From NCBI RefSeq assembly GCF_009649685.1, contig NZ_WJPK01000001.1, forward strand, positions 1 through 64,000: a DNA stretch of 64,000 bases, given 5' to 3'. Positions 45,888 to 54,879 of this stretch are shown here, one piece after another. This DNA comes from Flavobacteriaceae bacterium EG-1 (GTDB lineage Bacteria > Bacteroidota > Bacteroidia > Flavobacteriales > Flavobacteriaceae). Position 1 is the first letter of the stretch. Each line of letters starts with the position of its first letter. Made by a program: the position numbers and the translations under genes. Below the pieces are notes generated by a model. It did not search any database. It saw only the letters and a list, made by a program, of their open reading frames with translations, and was not told the DNA's origin.

Positions 45888-46481
45888 TTATATTTCTTTT
45901 GTTAGTACAGCTTTTTTTAATCCTAGATAATCACATTTAAAAGGTCTTAATTCTAGAAGAGAATTCAATCCAATTGTTTTCTGGTTTTGTTTAAAAATAT
46001 TTAAAATTTCTGTTTTTAATACATAAAAAGTCCATTGACTTAAATCTAAGGGATTGATTGTATTTTGGTCTTTATTGGTTAAAACGCAAAAAATGTAATA
46101 ATCTGACCATCGTCTTTTTTTACCATCAAAAGTAGGATTCTCTTTGCTGCCTACAGTTGGTGAAATGCCAAATTTAATTTCGGAATGTTTTTTTTGCGTC
46201 CAGCTTTGGATATAGGCAGCTGAAATAATTTCGAGCTTTAATCCTTCGTTAGATATTAAATCATAATTGGCATATTCTACTCGATAATCGGATTTTATTT
46301 CTAATGCGTTTTTAACGATAAATTCCGCTAAAAGTCCACGAGTTCTATTTTCAATTAAGTTAGATTGATTCCAACTCCAGAATTTTAACAAATTTATATT
46401 TAGGTTCTTATTATTAAATTGAAACATTTCTGTTCCACTTTTCTTTTTTGTTACTATTTCAGGAATAGGCACATTGTTCAT
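45888..46481 (-). CDS. PD-(D/E)XK nuclease-like protein lacking the catalytic lysine
   Basis: A 197-residue protein resembling a family of small hypothetical proteins with motif RGxxAEfxVxxAL, then YDL, then a beta strand ExKSxAYxQSW. Here these read NRTRGLLAEFIVKNAL (45-60), YDL with D74, and LEIISAAYIQSW with E84. The position of the usual catalytic lysine, E-x-K, is isoleucine (I86; codons GAA ATT ATT). The fold is probably kept but cleavage activity may be lost or changed. It has no methyltransferase or other defence partner nearby. The family assignment is from memory of the pattern. Confidence 0.62.
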   Translation of the reverse strand: MNNVPIPEIVTKKKSGTEMFQFNNKNLNINLLKFWSWNQSNLIENRTRGLLAEFIVKNALEIKSDYRVEYANYDLISNEGLKLEIISAAYIQSWTQKKHSEIKFGISPTVGSKENPTFDGKKRRWSDYYIFCVLTNKDQNTINPLDLSQWTFYVLKTEILNIFKQNQKTIGLNSLLELRPFKCDYLGLKKAVLTKEI

Positions 46482-46781
46482 TTATTATTTTATTAATGGT
46501 TGTGTTTAGGTTTTTGTACTTTATAGCAAGGTTAAATAATAATATTCACAACATTTAATTAGCTGTTTCAGCATTATCACCGCAATTTTAATTGATTAAT
46601 TACTGTAAGCTGAATAAAATGAATAGAATAGACTTATTTAACAAAGGCATTCAAAATCACTCCCATAGAAGTTTTGGGTTAGCTATTTTAGCAATGTTTA
46701 GTATAAGAATTGGTCTAATACAAATTTGTAATAAAATATGTGTATTGTAGTATCTATTCGAAAATCAGCAAAAAATAAGGA
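46482..46781. other. Gene-poor stretch, no supported gene
   Basis: Part of a 514-bp interval between the nuclease-like gene and the fourth cassette paralogue. A 43-codon frame (46619-46750, +) is open but has no family resemblance or coding bias. No leader-like block of the type seen at 42851, 44493 and 45421 was found. Confidence 0.5.
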
Positions 46782-46968
46782 TTAACGACCAAATTGTTCC
46801 AAATAATCTTCGCCAAAAAGCCTTAATTGTCGTTTTTCTGTACCATATATATAAAAGTAGGTCGAGATTTTCACATCTTTTATCTAACATTTTTCTAATC
46901 ACCGAAATTAATTGGCTTTGAGCGTCTTTTTCGTAATGGAATTGAACGTGTCCGTTATATTTATAACC
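46782..46968 (-). pseudogene. Decayed gene fragment (C-terminus only)
   Basis: On the minus strand one frame encodes a protein-like end, GTEKRQLRLFGEDYLEQFGR then TAA (stop at 46782-46784). Just upstream another frame reads GYKYNGHVQFHYEKDAQSQL and on to IRKMLDK, after which a frame change would join DVKISTYFYIYG. A stop codon bounds the upstream part. This looks like a frameshifted remnant of a once longer gene; I do not recognise the family. Confidence 0.35.
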
Positions 46969-46995
46969 CTAAGTAACAGGTAATATAACCTAATC

Positions 46996-47262
46996 ATGAA
47001 GGCAATTTTAACTCAATTTCTTATAATATTAGTTTGTGTTTTGACATTAACACTTAAAAAGGAAATCCATGAAAGTAAAATTCAACATAATAAAGTGGGC
47101 ATTCTTTTGGATGGTAGCACTTTTGGTGATTACAATTGTGAAAAGATTAAGATAATTGAAAGCAATAAATCACACCTAGTAAGGTTGTATAGGTTCAAAA
47201 ACATTAGAATTAAAAAAGCTTTGATTTTTAACTTTAGGGGTTATACTTCAAAGTTGGCATAG
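46996..47262 (+). CDS. Divergent fourth member of the small secreted cationic-tail family
   Basis: 88 residues with a hydrophobic N-terminal segment (AILTQFLIILVCVLTLTL) that may be a signal or anchor. The C-terminus aligns without gaps to the other three right to the last residue: HLVRLYRFKNIRIKKAL, one F, then SKLA, against EIARLYRRSNSRVKKAL, one F, and SKKA. The middle (KVGILLDGSTFGDYNCEK) is unrelated and contains a single cysteine. The conserved leader RNA is absent upstream. It could be an older paralogue under different control, or a decaying copy. Confidence 0.6.
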   Translation: MKAILTQFLIILVCVLTLTLKKEIHESKIQHNKVGILLDGSTFGDYNCEKIKIIESNKSHLVRLYRFKNIRIKKALIFNFRGYTSKLA

Positions 47263-47323
47263 TAATTGAAGTACATAAATAGCTAGGCCGTCCAAAATGG
47301 GGGGTGAAGCACTAATCTAAAAT

Positions 47324-47440
47324 ATGATAATGATATTAATAACACTTATTACCGTAATAGCTTTAGTTTTAGGAACAATTGCTGTTTCATATAGGAAGAA
47401 ACATCAAATGCGACCAATTAAGGTTCGTGTTAAGAAATAA
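47324..47440 (+). CDS. Small single-pass membrane protein with basic tail
   Basis: 38 codons: an N-terminal hydrophobic helix (MILITLITVIALVLGTIAV) then a basic cytoplasmic-type end (YRKKHQMRPIKVRVKK). It starts ATG ATA ATG, so the first or third codon could be used. It lies 62 bp after the fourth cassette paralogue and 23 bp before a terminator, the right position for a real last gene of a transcript. No homologue is recognised. Confidence 0.45.
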   Translation: MIMILITLITVIALVLGTIAVSYRKKHQMRPIKVRVKK

Positions 47441-47462
47441 TAGAGAAACTATTGATAAATTA

Positions 47463-47496
47463 AAAACTCTGCTTTAATACAAAAGCAGAGTTTTTA
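47463..47496. terminator. Bidirectional rho-independent terminator
   Basis: A stem of about 13 bp, AAAACTCTGCTTT/AAAGCAGAGTTTT, with a short loop and T-runs on both strands. It ends the plus-strand small genes and the convergent histidine kinase. Confidence 0.85.
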
Positions 47497-47516
47497 ATTT
47501 ATATTCATTTAGTTTT

Positions 47517-48734
47517 TTAGGCTACAGAATGTAATTTTTGACCAACATCTCGAAATCTAATTATATAGTTTGTTCCTTTTTTAGTAAGGTCTCGTGTAAT
47601 AGTACCTCTTAATTGTCGAGTAAGATTGTTAATTAATTTTAATCCTAGTGATTTTGTGTTTTTATAAGTTATTTCTTCTGGCATACCAACCCCATCATCA
47701 CCAATGTTTAAAACAAAATTCTCTAAACTTTCTTTTTTTAATTCAATATTAATTTCACCCGCCGTATCATCTTTAATACCATATTTTAAAGCGTTGGTAA
47801 TAGCTTCGTTAATTAAAAGCCCCAATGGGATAGCAGTGTCAATACCTAGTTTTACATCGTCTATATTCAAGTTCAATTTTACATTGTTTTCGGTTCCCTT
47901 TAATGAACGAATTAAATATTCGCTAAGTTCCTTAACATATGACTTATATTCAATTTTAGAGAGGTCATCACGCATATAAAGCATTTCATGAACCATTGCC
48001 ATTGAGATAACACGATTCTGACTACTTTTTATTAAACTTTTCATTTTAGGATCTTCAAGATTTCTCGATTGTAAACTCAATAAACTGGAAACAGTTTGCA
48101 AATTATTTTTTACTCTATGGTGAATTTCTTTAAGTAAAGTTTCTTTTTCATGAATCCTTTTTTCTATTTCTTCTTTGCTTTTGTACAGGTTATGGTGGGC
48201 GTTAAGTAAGTTTTTGCCGAAGACTCCACCAATTAAGTATACAGAAAATAATACACTGACTAGTGCGAACAAATCTCGTGATTGTATAGGAATTACATTT
48301 GTTGTAAAACTATAATCGGTAATGCTCTGAGAATAAATAAGTAAGATTATCAGTAAGTTGAGATTTAAATATAGGCTTCCATAAGATTTTGTTGAAACAT
48401 AGCCAGCTACAACAATTAGAGCTAAAACAAAAATAAATGGACTATTTATACCACCACTGTACAGTGTAATAATTATTGCTCCAGCCAAGGTCATGATGGA
48501 AACGATATTATAAGTAAGTAATAAGTTTTTGTGATATTGATATAAAATAATATTTGCCAAATTTATTACGCCAAAGGACCAAAAGATATGGGGAATAACC
48601 TCTGTTATATTTAAAGCGTAAAAGCAAAGTGTACCGAAAACAAGTGCGAAAAACGAAGTAAAATAGCAAACCCGTTTAACTAATCTCGCTTGATTAGCAA
48701 GACGATCTTGCCTTTTTATATCTTTTTCTTCCAT
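47517..48734 (-). CDS. Membrane sensor histidine kinase, HisKA_2/HWE-like
   Basis: 405 residues. The N-terminal ~175 residues form about six membrane helices with almost no periplasmic domain, so the sensor is probably in the membrane. The dimerisation/phospho-acceptor block is LLKEIHHRVKNNLQTVSSLL with H205 (HisKA_2 type). The ATPase domain has INEAITNALKYG (N box) and GDDGVGMPEE (G1), ending with a GLKLINNLTRQLRG G2-like stretch. No response regulator is adjacent, so the partner is encoded elsewhere. Confidence 0.92.
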   Translation of the reverse strand: MEEKDIKRQDRLANQARLVKRVCYFTSFFALVFGTLCFYALNITEVIPHIFWSFGVINLANIILYQYHKNLLLTYNIVSIMTLAGAIIITLYSGGINSPFIFVLALIVVAGYVSTKSYGSLYLNLNLLIILLIYSQSITDYSFTTNVIPIQSRDLFALVSVLFSVYLIGGVFGKNLLNAHHNLYKSKEEIEKRIHEKETLLKEIHHRVKNNLQTVSSLLSLQSRNLEDPKMKSLIKSSQNRVISMAMVHEMLYMRDDLSKIEYKSYVKELSEYLIRSLKGTENNVKLNLNIDDVKLGIDTAIPLGLLINEAITNALKYGIKDDTAGEINIELKKESLENFVLNIGDDGVGMPEEITYKNTKSLGLKLINNLTRQLRGTITRDLTKKGTNYIIRFRDVGQKLHSVA

Positions 48735-48881
48735 AGCAAATTTGTTTACCTTTTCGATAATAGTAATAAGAGAAATACGCTATTTACTATTTATTGGGAT
48801 GTTTATAAGAGTAAAACTAACTATGTTTTCTAATATTTTCAAGACTTATCATAGTTAATTGTATTGATTTAAAAGTGGTTA

Positions 48882-49835
48882 CTATGGGTTTTTATTTAGT
48901 AGTGCCATTCTTTTTTTCCAATCATCTAAGTAATCTTTTCGATGCATACTTACCGTTTTCGCTCCTAAATGCTTACCAGTTCTTAGCGAATCTACTGGAT
49001 TATCCACCCAGTAATTTGCACCATGAGAATTTTTAACAAATGTTCCACCCCAGCTCGAATCCGTTGGGTCATTTATATTTCCTGATAAAAAATATAAAAC
49101 AGAAGGAGTATCCCCCATTTTTATATCTTTCTTCTGTTCATAAAAAAGCTGCCCTAAAGCGCCGTAATCTTTTATATTAGTTGAGACGAATGAAACATTC
49201 CCGTACTCATTTTCTTGATATCCACCTTGATACATTCCTCTAAAAGAATGGTCATTTTCTATCCACCACAAATCGTTGTGATTATTATATAGGTACGCTC
49301 GCGCTTTTGGATCTTGCCAAGTGTTCCATGATCCAATCGAATAAACTCGAATTCTTTTTTTTATTTCAGGATTATGGTGAACAGCTTGAGCTACATCGGT
49401 AATTGACCCCCAAACTAGAATCCATAGGGGATGTGCGTCATCTTCCATAGCCTTTTCGATAATATAGTTAGCTCCTTCGGACAATTCTGATGGGATATCT
49501 TCAGACTGAATGTTTATAGCTCCTTGTTTGGTGCTTTTTTTAAGTATTTCAGGTGATATATAATTAGATGAATGTTTCTTAAGTTGATTGAAATCTTTCT
49601 CATATGCAGCAATTCCCTCTAGAATATCTTTCCTTCTACCTTTGCTTGGGGGAGAACTTATTAACCCTTCAATATTAAATTTATCTGCATAAACTAGTAA
49701 ATGAACTAGCGATTGAAAATCGTCTGGGTCATCACCACCTATATCGGTACTTACAATTATTCGAGGTAATTGTGATTGTGCATTAATCGTTGAGTCGGCA
49801 AAAAAAAAGCAAATTAAAATTATTTTGAATTTCAT
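48882..49835 (-). CDS. Secreted DUF1593 (nucleoside hydrolase-like) protein
   Basis: A 317-residue protein with a signal peptide (cleavage near TINAQS). The metal loop DIGGDDPDDFQSLVHLL (31-47) is the nucleoside-hydrolase-like signature. WGSITDVAQAVHHNP and a late NDPTDSSWGG fit DUF1593, found with polysaccharide enzymes. It is likely to cleave an N- or O-glycosidic bond in the periplasm; the substrate is unknown. The start codon overlaps the upstream Gfo/Idh stop by four bases (ATGA), so the two are translationally coupled. Confidence 0.87.
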   Translation of the reverse strand: MKFKIILICFFFADSTINAQSQLPRIIVSTDIGGDDPDDFQSLVHLLVYADKFNIEGLISSPPSKGRRKDILEGIAAYEKDFNQLKKHSSNYISPEILKKSTKQGAINIQSEDIPSELSEGANYIIEKAMEDDAHPLWILVWGSITDVAQAVHHNPEIKKRIRVYSIGSWNTWQDPKARAYLYNNHNDLWWIENDHSFRGMYQGGYQENEYGNVSFVSTNIKDYGALGQLFYEQKKDIKMGDTPSVLYFLSGNINDPTDSSWGGTFVKNSHGANYWVDNPVDSLRTGKHLGAKTVSMHRKDYLDDWKKRMALLNKNP

Positions 49836-51232
49836 GATTGTCTTTTTTCTTGTGGCACTAAATCCGATAGATCTCCAATGCTTATTGGTTTACCATTTTC
49901 AATACTTTTTCGAGCCGCGATACCTATTAACACAGACATGGCGCCATCACGTATTCCGGCTGGTCTTTGGTAGGGATCTATTTTGCTGTCAGTTTTTTTG
50001 AACATTGAATCTTGTAATTTTTTATCACCACCACCATGGCCGGCCTTTGTAGTTTTTACATCTACGGTGTCAAAGTCTTTCCATAACTTATGAACAATAA
50101 TTGGTTCAATATCAAAGATTTCTTCTTTGTTTTGAGCCATTTCGGCTTTGTGCAATGCTTCTTGGTCTACGACTTTTGTTTTAGTGTACGGTATGTCTAG
50201 CCAAGCTTCAATTCGACCTTCAGTGCCATTAAAAGCAACACGCCAGCCTTCAATAGGGGAATAGGTAGTTAAAGAATAATTAAGTACAGTGTTATTCTTG
50301 TATTTAACTTGTGCAGACATTTTATCGTAAATATCAATTTCTTCTCTAAAAAGACAGTTATCCCTAATATAACCATCGTATTCTTCATTATTTACATAAA
50401 GGTCCATATCCCGTTTACTTTTGGTAATATCCCAATAATAATCGCATTCTTTCTTATAATCACATGTTCTACAATTAGCACCTTTGAAAGGTCCGTTTTT
50501 ACCATAATGCTCTAAATCGCCATATGCAAAAACTTCCTCAGGGTCGGAATCTATCCACCAATTTAATAAATCAAAATGATGTGTTGACTTATGTACCCAA
50601 AGCGATCCACCATGTTCTTTTAATCCATGCCAACGTCTAAAATAAGATGCACCATGATAAGTATTCAAATACCAATGGAAATCTACAGAGGTTAGCTTAC
50701 CGATACTATTGTTTTGCAACAATTCTTTTACTTTGGTGACATAAGGATTCCATCTAAAATTAAAACCGACAATAAGTTTTTTATCGGACATTTTTTCAGC
50801 ATCCAATATGGCCTGACACTTAATTTCATCGGTTGTTAAGGGCTTTTCGGTTAATACATCGCAGCCCATTTTTAAACCTTTAATTATGAACTCATGATGC
50901 GTAGAATCTTTTGTTGTAACAATTATTAAATCTGGTTTCGATTTTTTAATCATTTCTTCAAAATCGGTAAATGTTCGGCACTTCACACCAATGAAACCTT
51001 TAGCATATTCTAATCTTCCTGGATTAATATCACATAAACCCACAAATTCTAAAATATCTGAATATTCGTCAACTAATCTTTTTCCCCAGAAACTTGTTCC
51101 TCGTACTCCAGTACCAACTAAGACTATCTTTAACTTTTTAGTTTTTCCAAAATCAAAAGCTTGAAGTGGAAGGGTTGAGCTAGCAGCCAACATACTAATT
51201 GAGGTAATAAATTTTCTACGGGAGTTTGTCAT
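49832..51232 (-). CDS. Gfo/Idh/MocA family oxidoreductase, Tat-exported
   Basis: 467 residues from the ATG at 51232; a TTG two codons earlier is also possible. The leader TNSRRKFITSISMLAAS is a twin-arginine signal. The nucleotide loop is IVLVGTGVRGTSFWGK, and the catalytic-type motif is LTEKPLTTDEIK. An unusual feature is a four-cysteine cluster (CRTCDYKKECDYYWD plus a later C) in the C-terminal domain, which could bind a metal. It is coupled by a four-base overlap to the DUF1593 gene, suggesting joint processing of a glycoside in the periplasm. Confidence 0.9.
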   Translation of the reverse strand: MTNSRRKFITSISMLAASSTLPLQAFDFGKTKKLKIVLVGTGVRGTSFWGKRLVDEYSDILEFVGLCDINPGRLEYAKGFIGVKCRTFTDFEEMIKKSKPDLIIVTTKDSTHHEFIIKGLKMGCDVLTEKPLTTDEIKCQAILDAEKMSDKKLIVGFNFRWNPYVTKVKELLQNNSIGKLTSVDFHWYLNTYHGASYFRRWHGLKEHGGSLWVHKSTHHFDLLNWWIDSDPEEVFAYGDLEHYGKNGPFKGANCRTCDYKKECDYYWDITKSKRDMDLYVNNEEYDGYIRDNCLFREEIDIYDKMSAQVKYKNNTVLNYSLTTYSPIEGWRVAFNGTEGRIEAWLDIPYTKTKVVDQEALHKAEMAQNKEEIFDIEPIIVHKLWKDFDTVDVKTTKAGHGGGDKKLQDSMFKKTDSKIDPYQRPAGIRDGAMSVLIGIAARKSIENGKPISIGDLSDLVPQEKRQS

Positions 51233-51277
51233 ATTCAAAAGTTTAAAATGTTCATTTAAATATATTGAATTTAGACC

Positions 51278-51308
51278 AAAAAAAAAGGCGATTTATTAAA
51301 TCGCCTTC
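51278..51308 (-). terminator. Rho-independent terminator after secA
   Basis: Stem AAGGCGATTTA/TAAATCGCCTT in the plus text, with a run of nine A on its left. On the minus strand this is a GC-containing hairpin followed by TTTTTTTTT, directly after secA. Confidence 0.85.
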
Positions 51309-51329
51309 ATATTTGTATGTTACAATGAA

Positions 51330-54300
51330 TTAATCCTCGGTTAAAACCCATTCACCTTTACCGATTAAAACTTCAGCTTGCTTGTATTTTAGAGTTTTAC
51401 TTTCGCCCGACATTATGTTTTTAATTGTAACACGTTCATTTCTACCAATTTTACGAGTATCTCTTACAATGGTTTCAGTTACTTGCTGCCTTTGGCCTTG
51501 GCTTTGACCAGCAGCTCTGTTTAAGGCTGCCAATTCATCACTGTTTGGGATGTCTTCTTTCGAAGTTTTCATGTTCTCTTTAGGACGCTGTGCTTGTCGA
51601 GCTTCTTGAATTTCGTTCGGATTACCACTTGGTAATTCACCTTTAAATAAGAAAGAAACGACCTCTTTATTTACTTTTTCAATCATCGCCTTAAATAATT
51701 CAAAGGCCTCAAATTTATAAATTAGCAACGGGTCTTTTTGCTCATGAACAGCTAGCTGAACCGATTGTTTTAACTCATCCATTTTACGCAGATGAGTTTT
51801 CCATGAATCATCAATTATTGCTAATGTAATATTCTTCTCAAAATCTGTCACTAATTGTTTACCCTCACTATCATAGGCATCTTGAAGATTTGTAACTACA
51901 TTCAAGGTTTTAATTCCATCAGTAAAAGGTACCACAATGCGTTCAAATTTGTTTGCATTATCCTCATACACTTTTTTAATAACAGGGAAAGCAGTGGCTG
52001 CATTACGATCAATTTTAACCTGATAATGGTCGTATGCTGTTTTATATATCACATTAGCCAATTCTTGAAAACTCATTTTTGAGAATTCGGCTTCTGATAC
52101 TGGAGAAGTTATTGAGAAAAATTTAATCAGTTCAAACTCGAAATTCTTATAGTCGTTTGCATTTTTATTAGTTTCTGCTATTACCTCACAGGTATCATAA
52201 ACCATATTTGCAATATCTACTTTTAAGCGTTCTCCTTGCAGTGCATGACGTCGTCTCTTGTAAACAACTTCACGTTGCGCATTCATTACATCATCATATT
52301 CCAATAAACGCTTACGAACACCAAAATTGTTCTCTTCAACTTTTTTCTGAGCACGTTCAATAGATTTGGTCATCATAGAATGCTGAATAACTTCACCCTC
52401 TTCAAGCCCCATTTTATCCATCATTTTTGCAACTCGATCAGATCCAAATAATCGCATTAAATTATCTTCTAATGAAACATAGAATTGCGAGCTGCCTGGG
52501 TCACCTTGACGGCCAGAACGACCTCTTAACTGTCTGTCTACACGTCTAGAGTCATGTCTTTCTGTACCAATAATAGCTAAACCTCCTGCATCCTTTACTT
52601 GCGTAGATAGTTTAATATCGGTACCTCTACCTGCCATATTGGTCGCTATGGTAACGATACCAGCATTACCAGCTTCCGCCACCACATCGGCCTCTTTCTT
52701 ATGTAGCTTTGCATTCAAAACATTATGTGGAACCTTTCGAATGTTAAGCATACGTGAAAGTAGTTCTGAAATTTCTACGGATGTTGTACCTATTAATACA
52801 GGTCTTCCTTGCTGAGAAAGTTTAGTAACTTCATCAATAATCGCATTATATTTTTCACGCTTTGTTTTATATATTAAATCGTGTCTATCATCGCGAGCAA
52901 TAGGTCTATTAGTAGGAATTTCCATTACATCTAACTTGTAAATTTCCCAAAATTCACCAGCTTCAGTGATAGCTGTACCGGTCATACCCGAAAGTTTGCG
53001 ATACATTCTAAAATAGTTTTGTAATGTTACTGTAGCAAATGTTTGCGTAAGAGCTTCAATCTTTACATTTTCTTTCGCTTCAATCGCTTGGTGTAACCCA
53101 TCTGAATAACGCCGACCATCCATAATACGGCCAGTTTGTTCATCAACAATCATTACTTTGTTTTCCATAACCACATATTCAACATCTTTTTCGAATAGGG
53201 TATAGGCTTTAAGCAATTGGCGCATAGTATGAATACGTTCACTTTTAACGCCAAATTCCTTGAATAATTTATCTTTTAGTTCTGCTTCTTCTTCAATATC
53301 AAGATTCTGATTTTCAATTTTAGCAATTTCACCTCCTATATCTGGCATAATAAAGAAGTCTTTATTGTCGCTACTGCCTGATATGTGCTCAATTCCTTTA
53401 TCAGTTAGTTCAATTTGATTATTTTTCTCTTCAATAACGAACAATAATTCTTCATCAACAACCGGCATTTCACGGTTGTTATCTTGCATATAATAATTTT
53501 CAGTTTTTTGTAATAACTGCTTTATACCTTCTTCACTTAAATATTTTATTAGTGCTTTATTTTTTGGTAATCCACGGTGTACTCTAAGTAAAAGAAAGCC
53601 ACCTTCTTTGGTATCTCCCTCGGCAATTTTCTTCTTAGCTTCTGCAAGAACACCTGTTAAATATTGTCTTTGTTTTTGGACAATATCAGCAATTTTTGGT
53701 TTTAATTCATTAAACTCATGACGTTCACCTTCTGGTACAGGTCCTGAAATAATAAGTGGAGTACGTGCATCATCAACCAATACAGAATCTACCTCATCTA
53801 CTATGGCAAAATTATGAGGTCTTTGCACCAAATCTTTTGGCGTATGAGCCATATTGTCACGTAAATAGTCAAAACCAAATTCATTATTAGTACCATAAGT
53901 AATATCGGCATTATAGGCAGCACGTCTTCCGTCCGAATTTGGTTTGTGGTAATCAATACAGTCAACAGAAAGTCCATGAAATTCAAATATAGGAGCCATC
54001 CATGCACTATCGCGCTTAGCTAAATAATCATTTACGGTAACTAAATGTGTTCCGTTACCAGTTAGTGCATTTAAATACAAAGGTAGCGTTGCTACCAAGG
54101 TTTTACCTTCACCAGTTTGCATTTCAGCAATTTTGCCTTGGTGCATAGCAATACCACCAATTAGCTGAACATCATAATGAATCATGTCCCACGTAACTTC
54201 TTTTCCAGCAGCATTCCACGAATTTTTCCATATAGCATTATCACCGTCTAGTGTTACATATTCTTTGGAACCAGAAAGTTCTCTATCTCTTTCACTTGCT

Positions 54301-54695
54301 TTAACAACTAGCGTTTTATTGGAAACAAATCGTTTAGCTGTTTCTTTTACCACAGCAAAGGCTTCTGGTAATATTTCATTTAGTGTCTTCTCTGAAATTG
54401 CGTAAATCTCATCCTTAATCTTATCAATTTCAGCGTAGATATCTTCATTTTTATCAATATCATTCGATGCTTGTACCTCTTGTTGAAGAGCTTCAATTCT
54501 ATTAGTTTCTTTAGAGTAGCTATCTTTTATTTTTGATTTAAACTCTTCTGTTTTAGCTCGAAGTTCATCAATACTTAAACTTTCAAGAGCTTTTTCGAAT
54601 GATTTAATTTTATTAAGGAGTGGTTGTAATTCTTTGACGTCTTTTTTAGACTTATCGCCAACGAATGTTTTTAAGATAGAATTGAGTAAACTCAT
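51330..54695 (-). CDS. secA: Preprotein translocase ATPase SecA
   Basis: The motor that drives unfolded preproteins through SecYEG. 1121 residues, the long Bacteroidota form: the E. coli protein is 901. Walker A MQTGEGKT at 192-199, the IVDEVDSVLVDDARTPLI block, AGRGTDIKLS and RGRSGRQGDPGSS motifs are all present. Extra insertions occupy about 330-460. The C-terminus lacks the zinc-binding CxC motif of proteobacterial SecA and ends in a charged segment. It stands alone between two terminators. Confidence 0.97.
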   Translation of the reverse strand: MSLLNSILKTFVGDKSKKDVKELQPLLNKIKSFEKALESLSIDELRAKTEEFKSKIKDSYSKETNRIEALQQEVQASNDIDKNEDIYAEIDKIKDEIYAISEKTLNEILPEAFAVVKETAKRFVSNKTLVVKASERDRELSGSKEYVTLDGDNAIWKNSWNAAGKEVTWDMIHYDVQLIGGIAMHQGKIAEMQTGEGKTLVATLPLYLNALTGNGTHLVTVNDYLAKRDSAWMAPIFEFHGLSVDCIDYHKPNSDGRRAAYNADITYGTNNEFGFDYLRDNMAHTPKDLVQRPHNFAIVDEVDSVLVDDARTPLIISGPVPEGERHEFNELKPKIADIVQKQRQYLTGVLAEAKKKIAEGDTKEGGFLLLRVHRGLPKNKALIKYLSEEGIKQLLQKTENYYMQDNNREMPVVDEELLFVIEEKNNQIELTDKGIEHISGSSDNKDFFIMPDIGGEIAKIENQNLDIEEEAELKDKLFKEFGVKSERIHTMRQLLKAYTLFEKDVEYVVMENKVMIVDEQTGRIMDGRRYSDGLHQAIEAKENVKIEALTQTFATVTLQNYFRMYRKLSGMTGTAITEAGEFWEIYKLDVMEIPTNRPIARDDRHDLIYKTKREKYNAIIDEVTKLSQQGRPVLIGTTSVEISELLSRMLNIRKVPHNVLNAKLHKKEADVVAEAGNAGIVTIATNMAGRGTDIKLSTQVKDAGGLAIIGTERHDSRRVDRQLRGRSGRQGDPGSSQFYVSLEDNLMRLFGSDRVAKMMDKMGLEEGEVIQHSMMTKSIERAQKKVEENNFGVRKRLLEYDDVMNAQREVVYKRRRHALQGERLKVDIANMVYDTCEVIAETNKNANDYKNFEFELIKFFSITSPVSEAEFSKMSFQELANVIYKTAYDHYQVKIDRNAATAFPVIKKVYEDNANKFERIVVPFTDGIKTLNVVTNLQDAYDSEGKQLVTDFEKNITLAIIDDSWKTHLRKMDELKQSVQLAVHEQKDPLLIYKFEAFELFKAMIEKVNKEVVSFLFKGELPSGNPNEIQEARQAQRPKENMKTSKEDIPNSDELAALNRAAGQSQGQRQQVTETIVRDTRKIGRNERVTIKNIMSGESKTLKYKQAEVLIGKGEWVLTED

Positions 54696-54830
54696 AATCG
54701 GTATTTGTTATTTCTGAATCACCTGAAAATCTTTGAAGCAACCCTAAAAATTAGTAATAGGAGTAAAGCAAAAGGTATTCCAGTTCTGGTTTTCTTTGAA
54801 AAAGATCATTAATTGCTGACAAAATTACAT

Positions 54831-54857
54831 AAAAAAAAAGCCTCCGAAGAGACTTTT
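54831..54857 (-). terminator. Rho-independent terminator with UUCG loop
   Basis: On the minus strand: stem AAGTCTC/GAGGCTT (one wobble pair), closed as C-TTCG-G, followed by T9. It lies just after the DUF2795 stop and ends the long minus-strand operon. Confidence 0.88.
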
Positions 54858-54879
54858 AAGACACAATTAGGTCAATATT

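Noticed and set aside
46619-46750. 43-codon plus-strand ORF
   Set aside because: No signal, helix pattern or neighbour logic; likely chance in AT-rich DNA beside a decayed gene.
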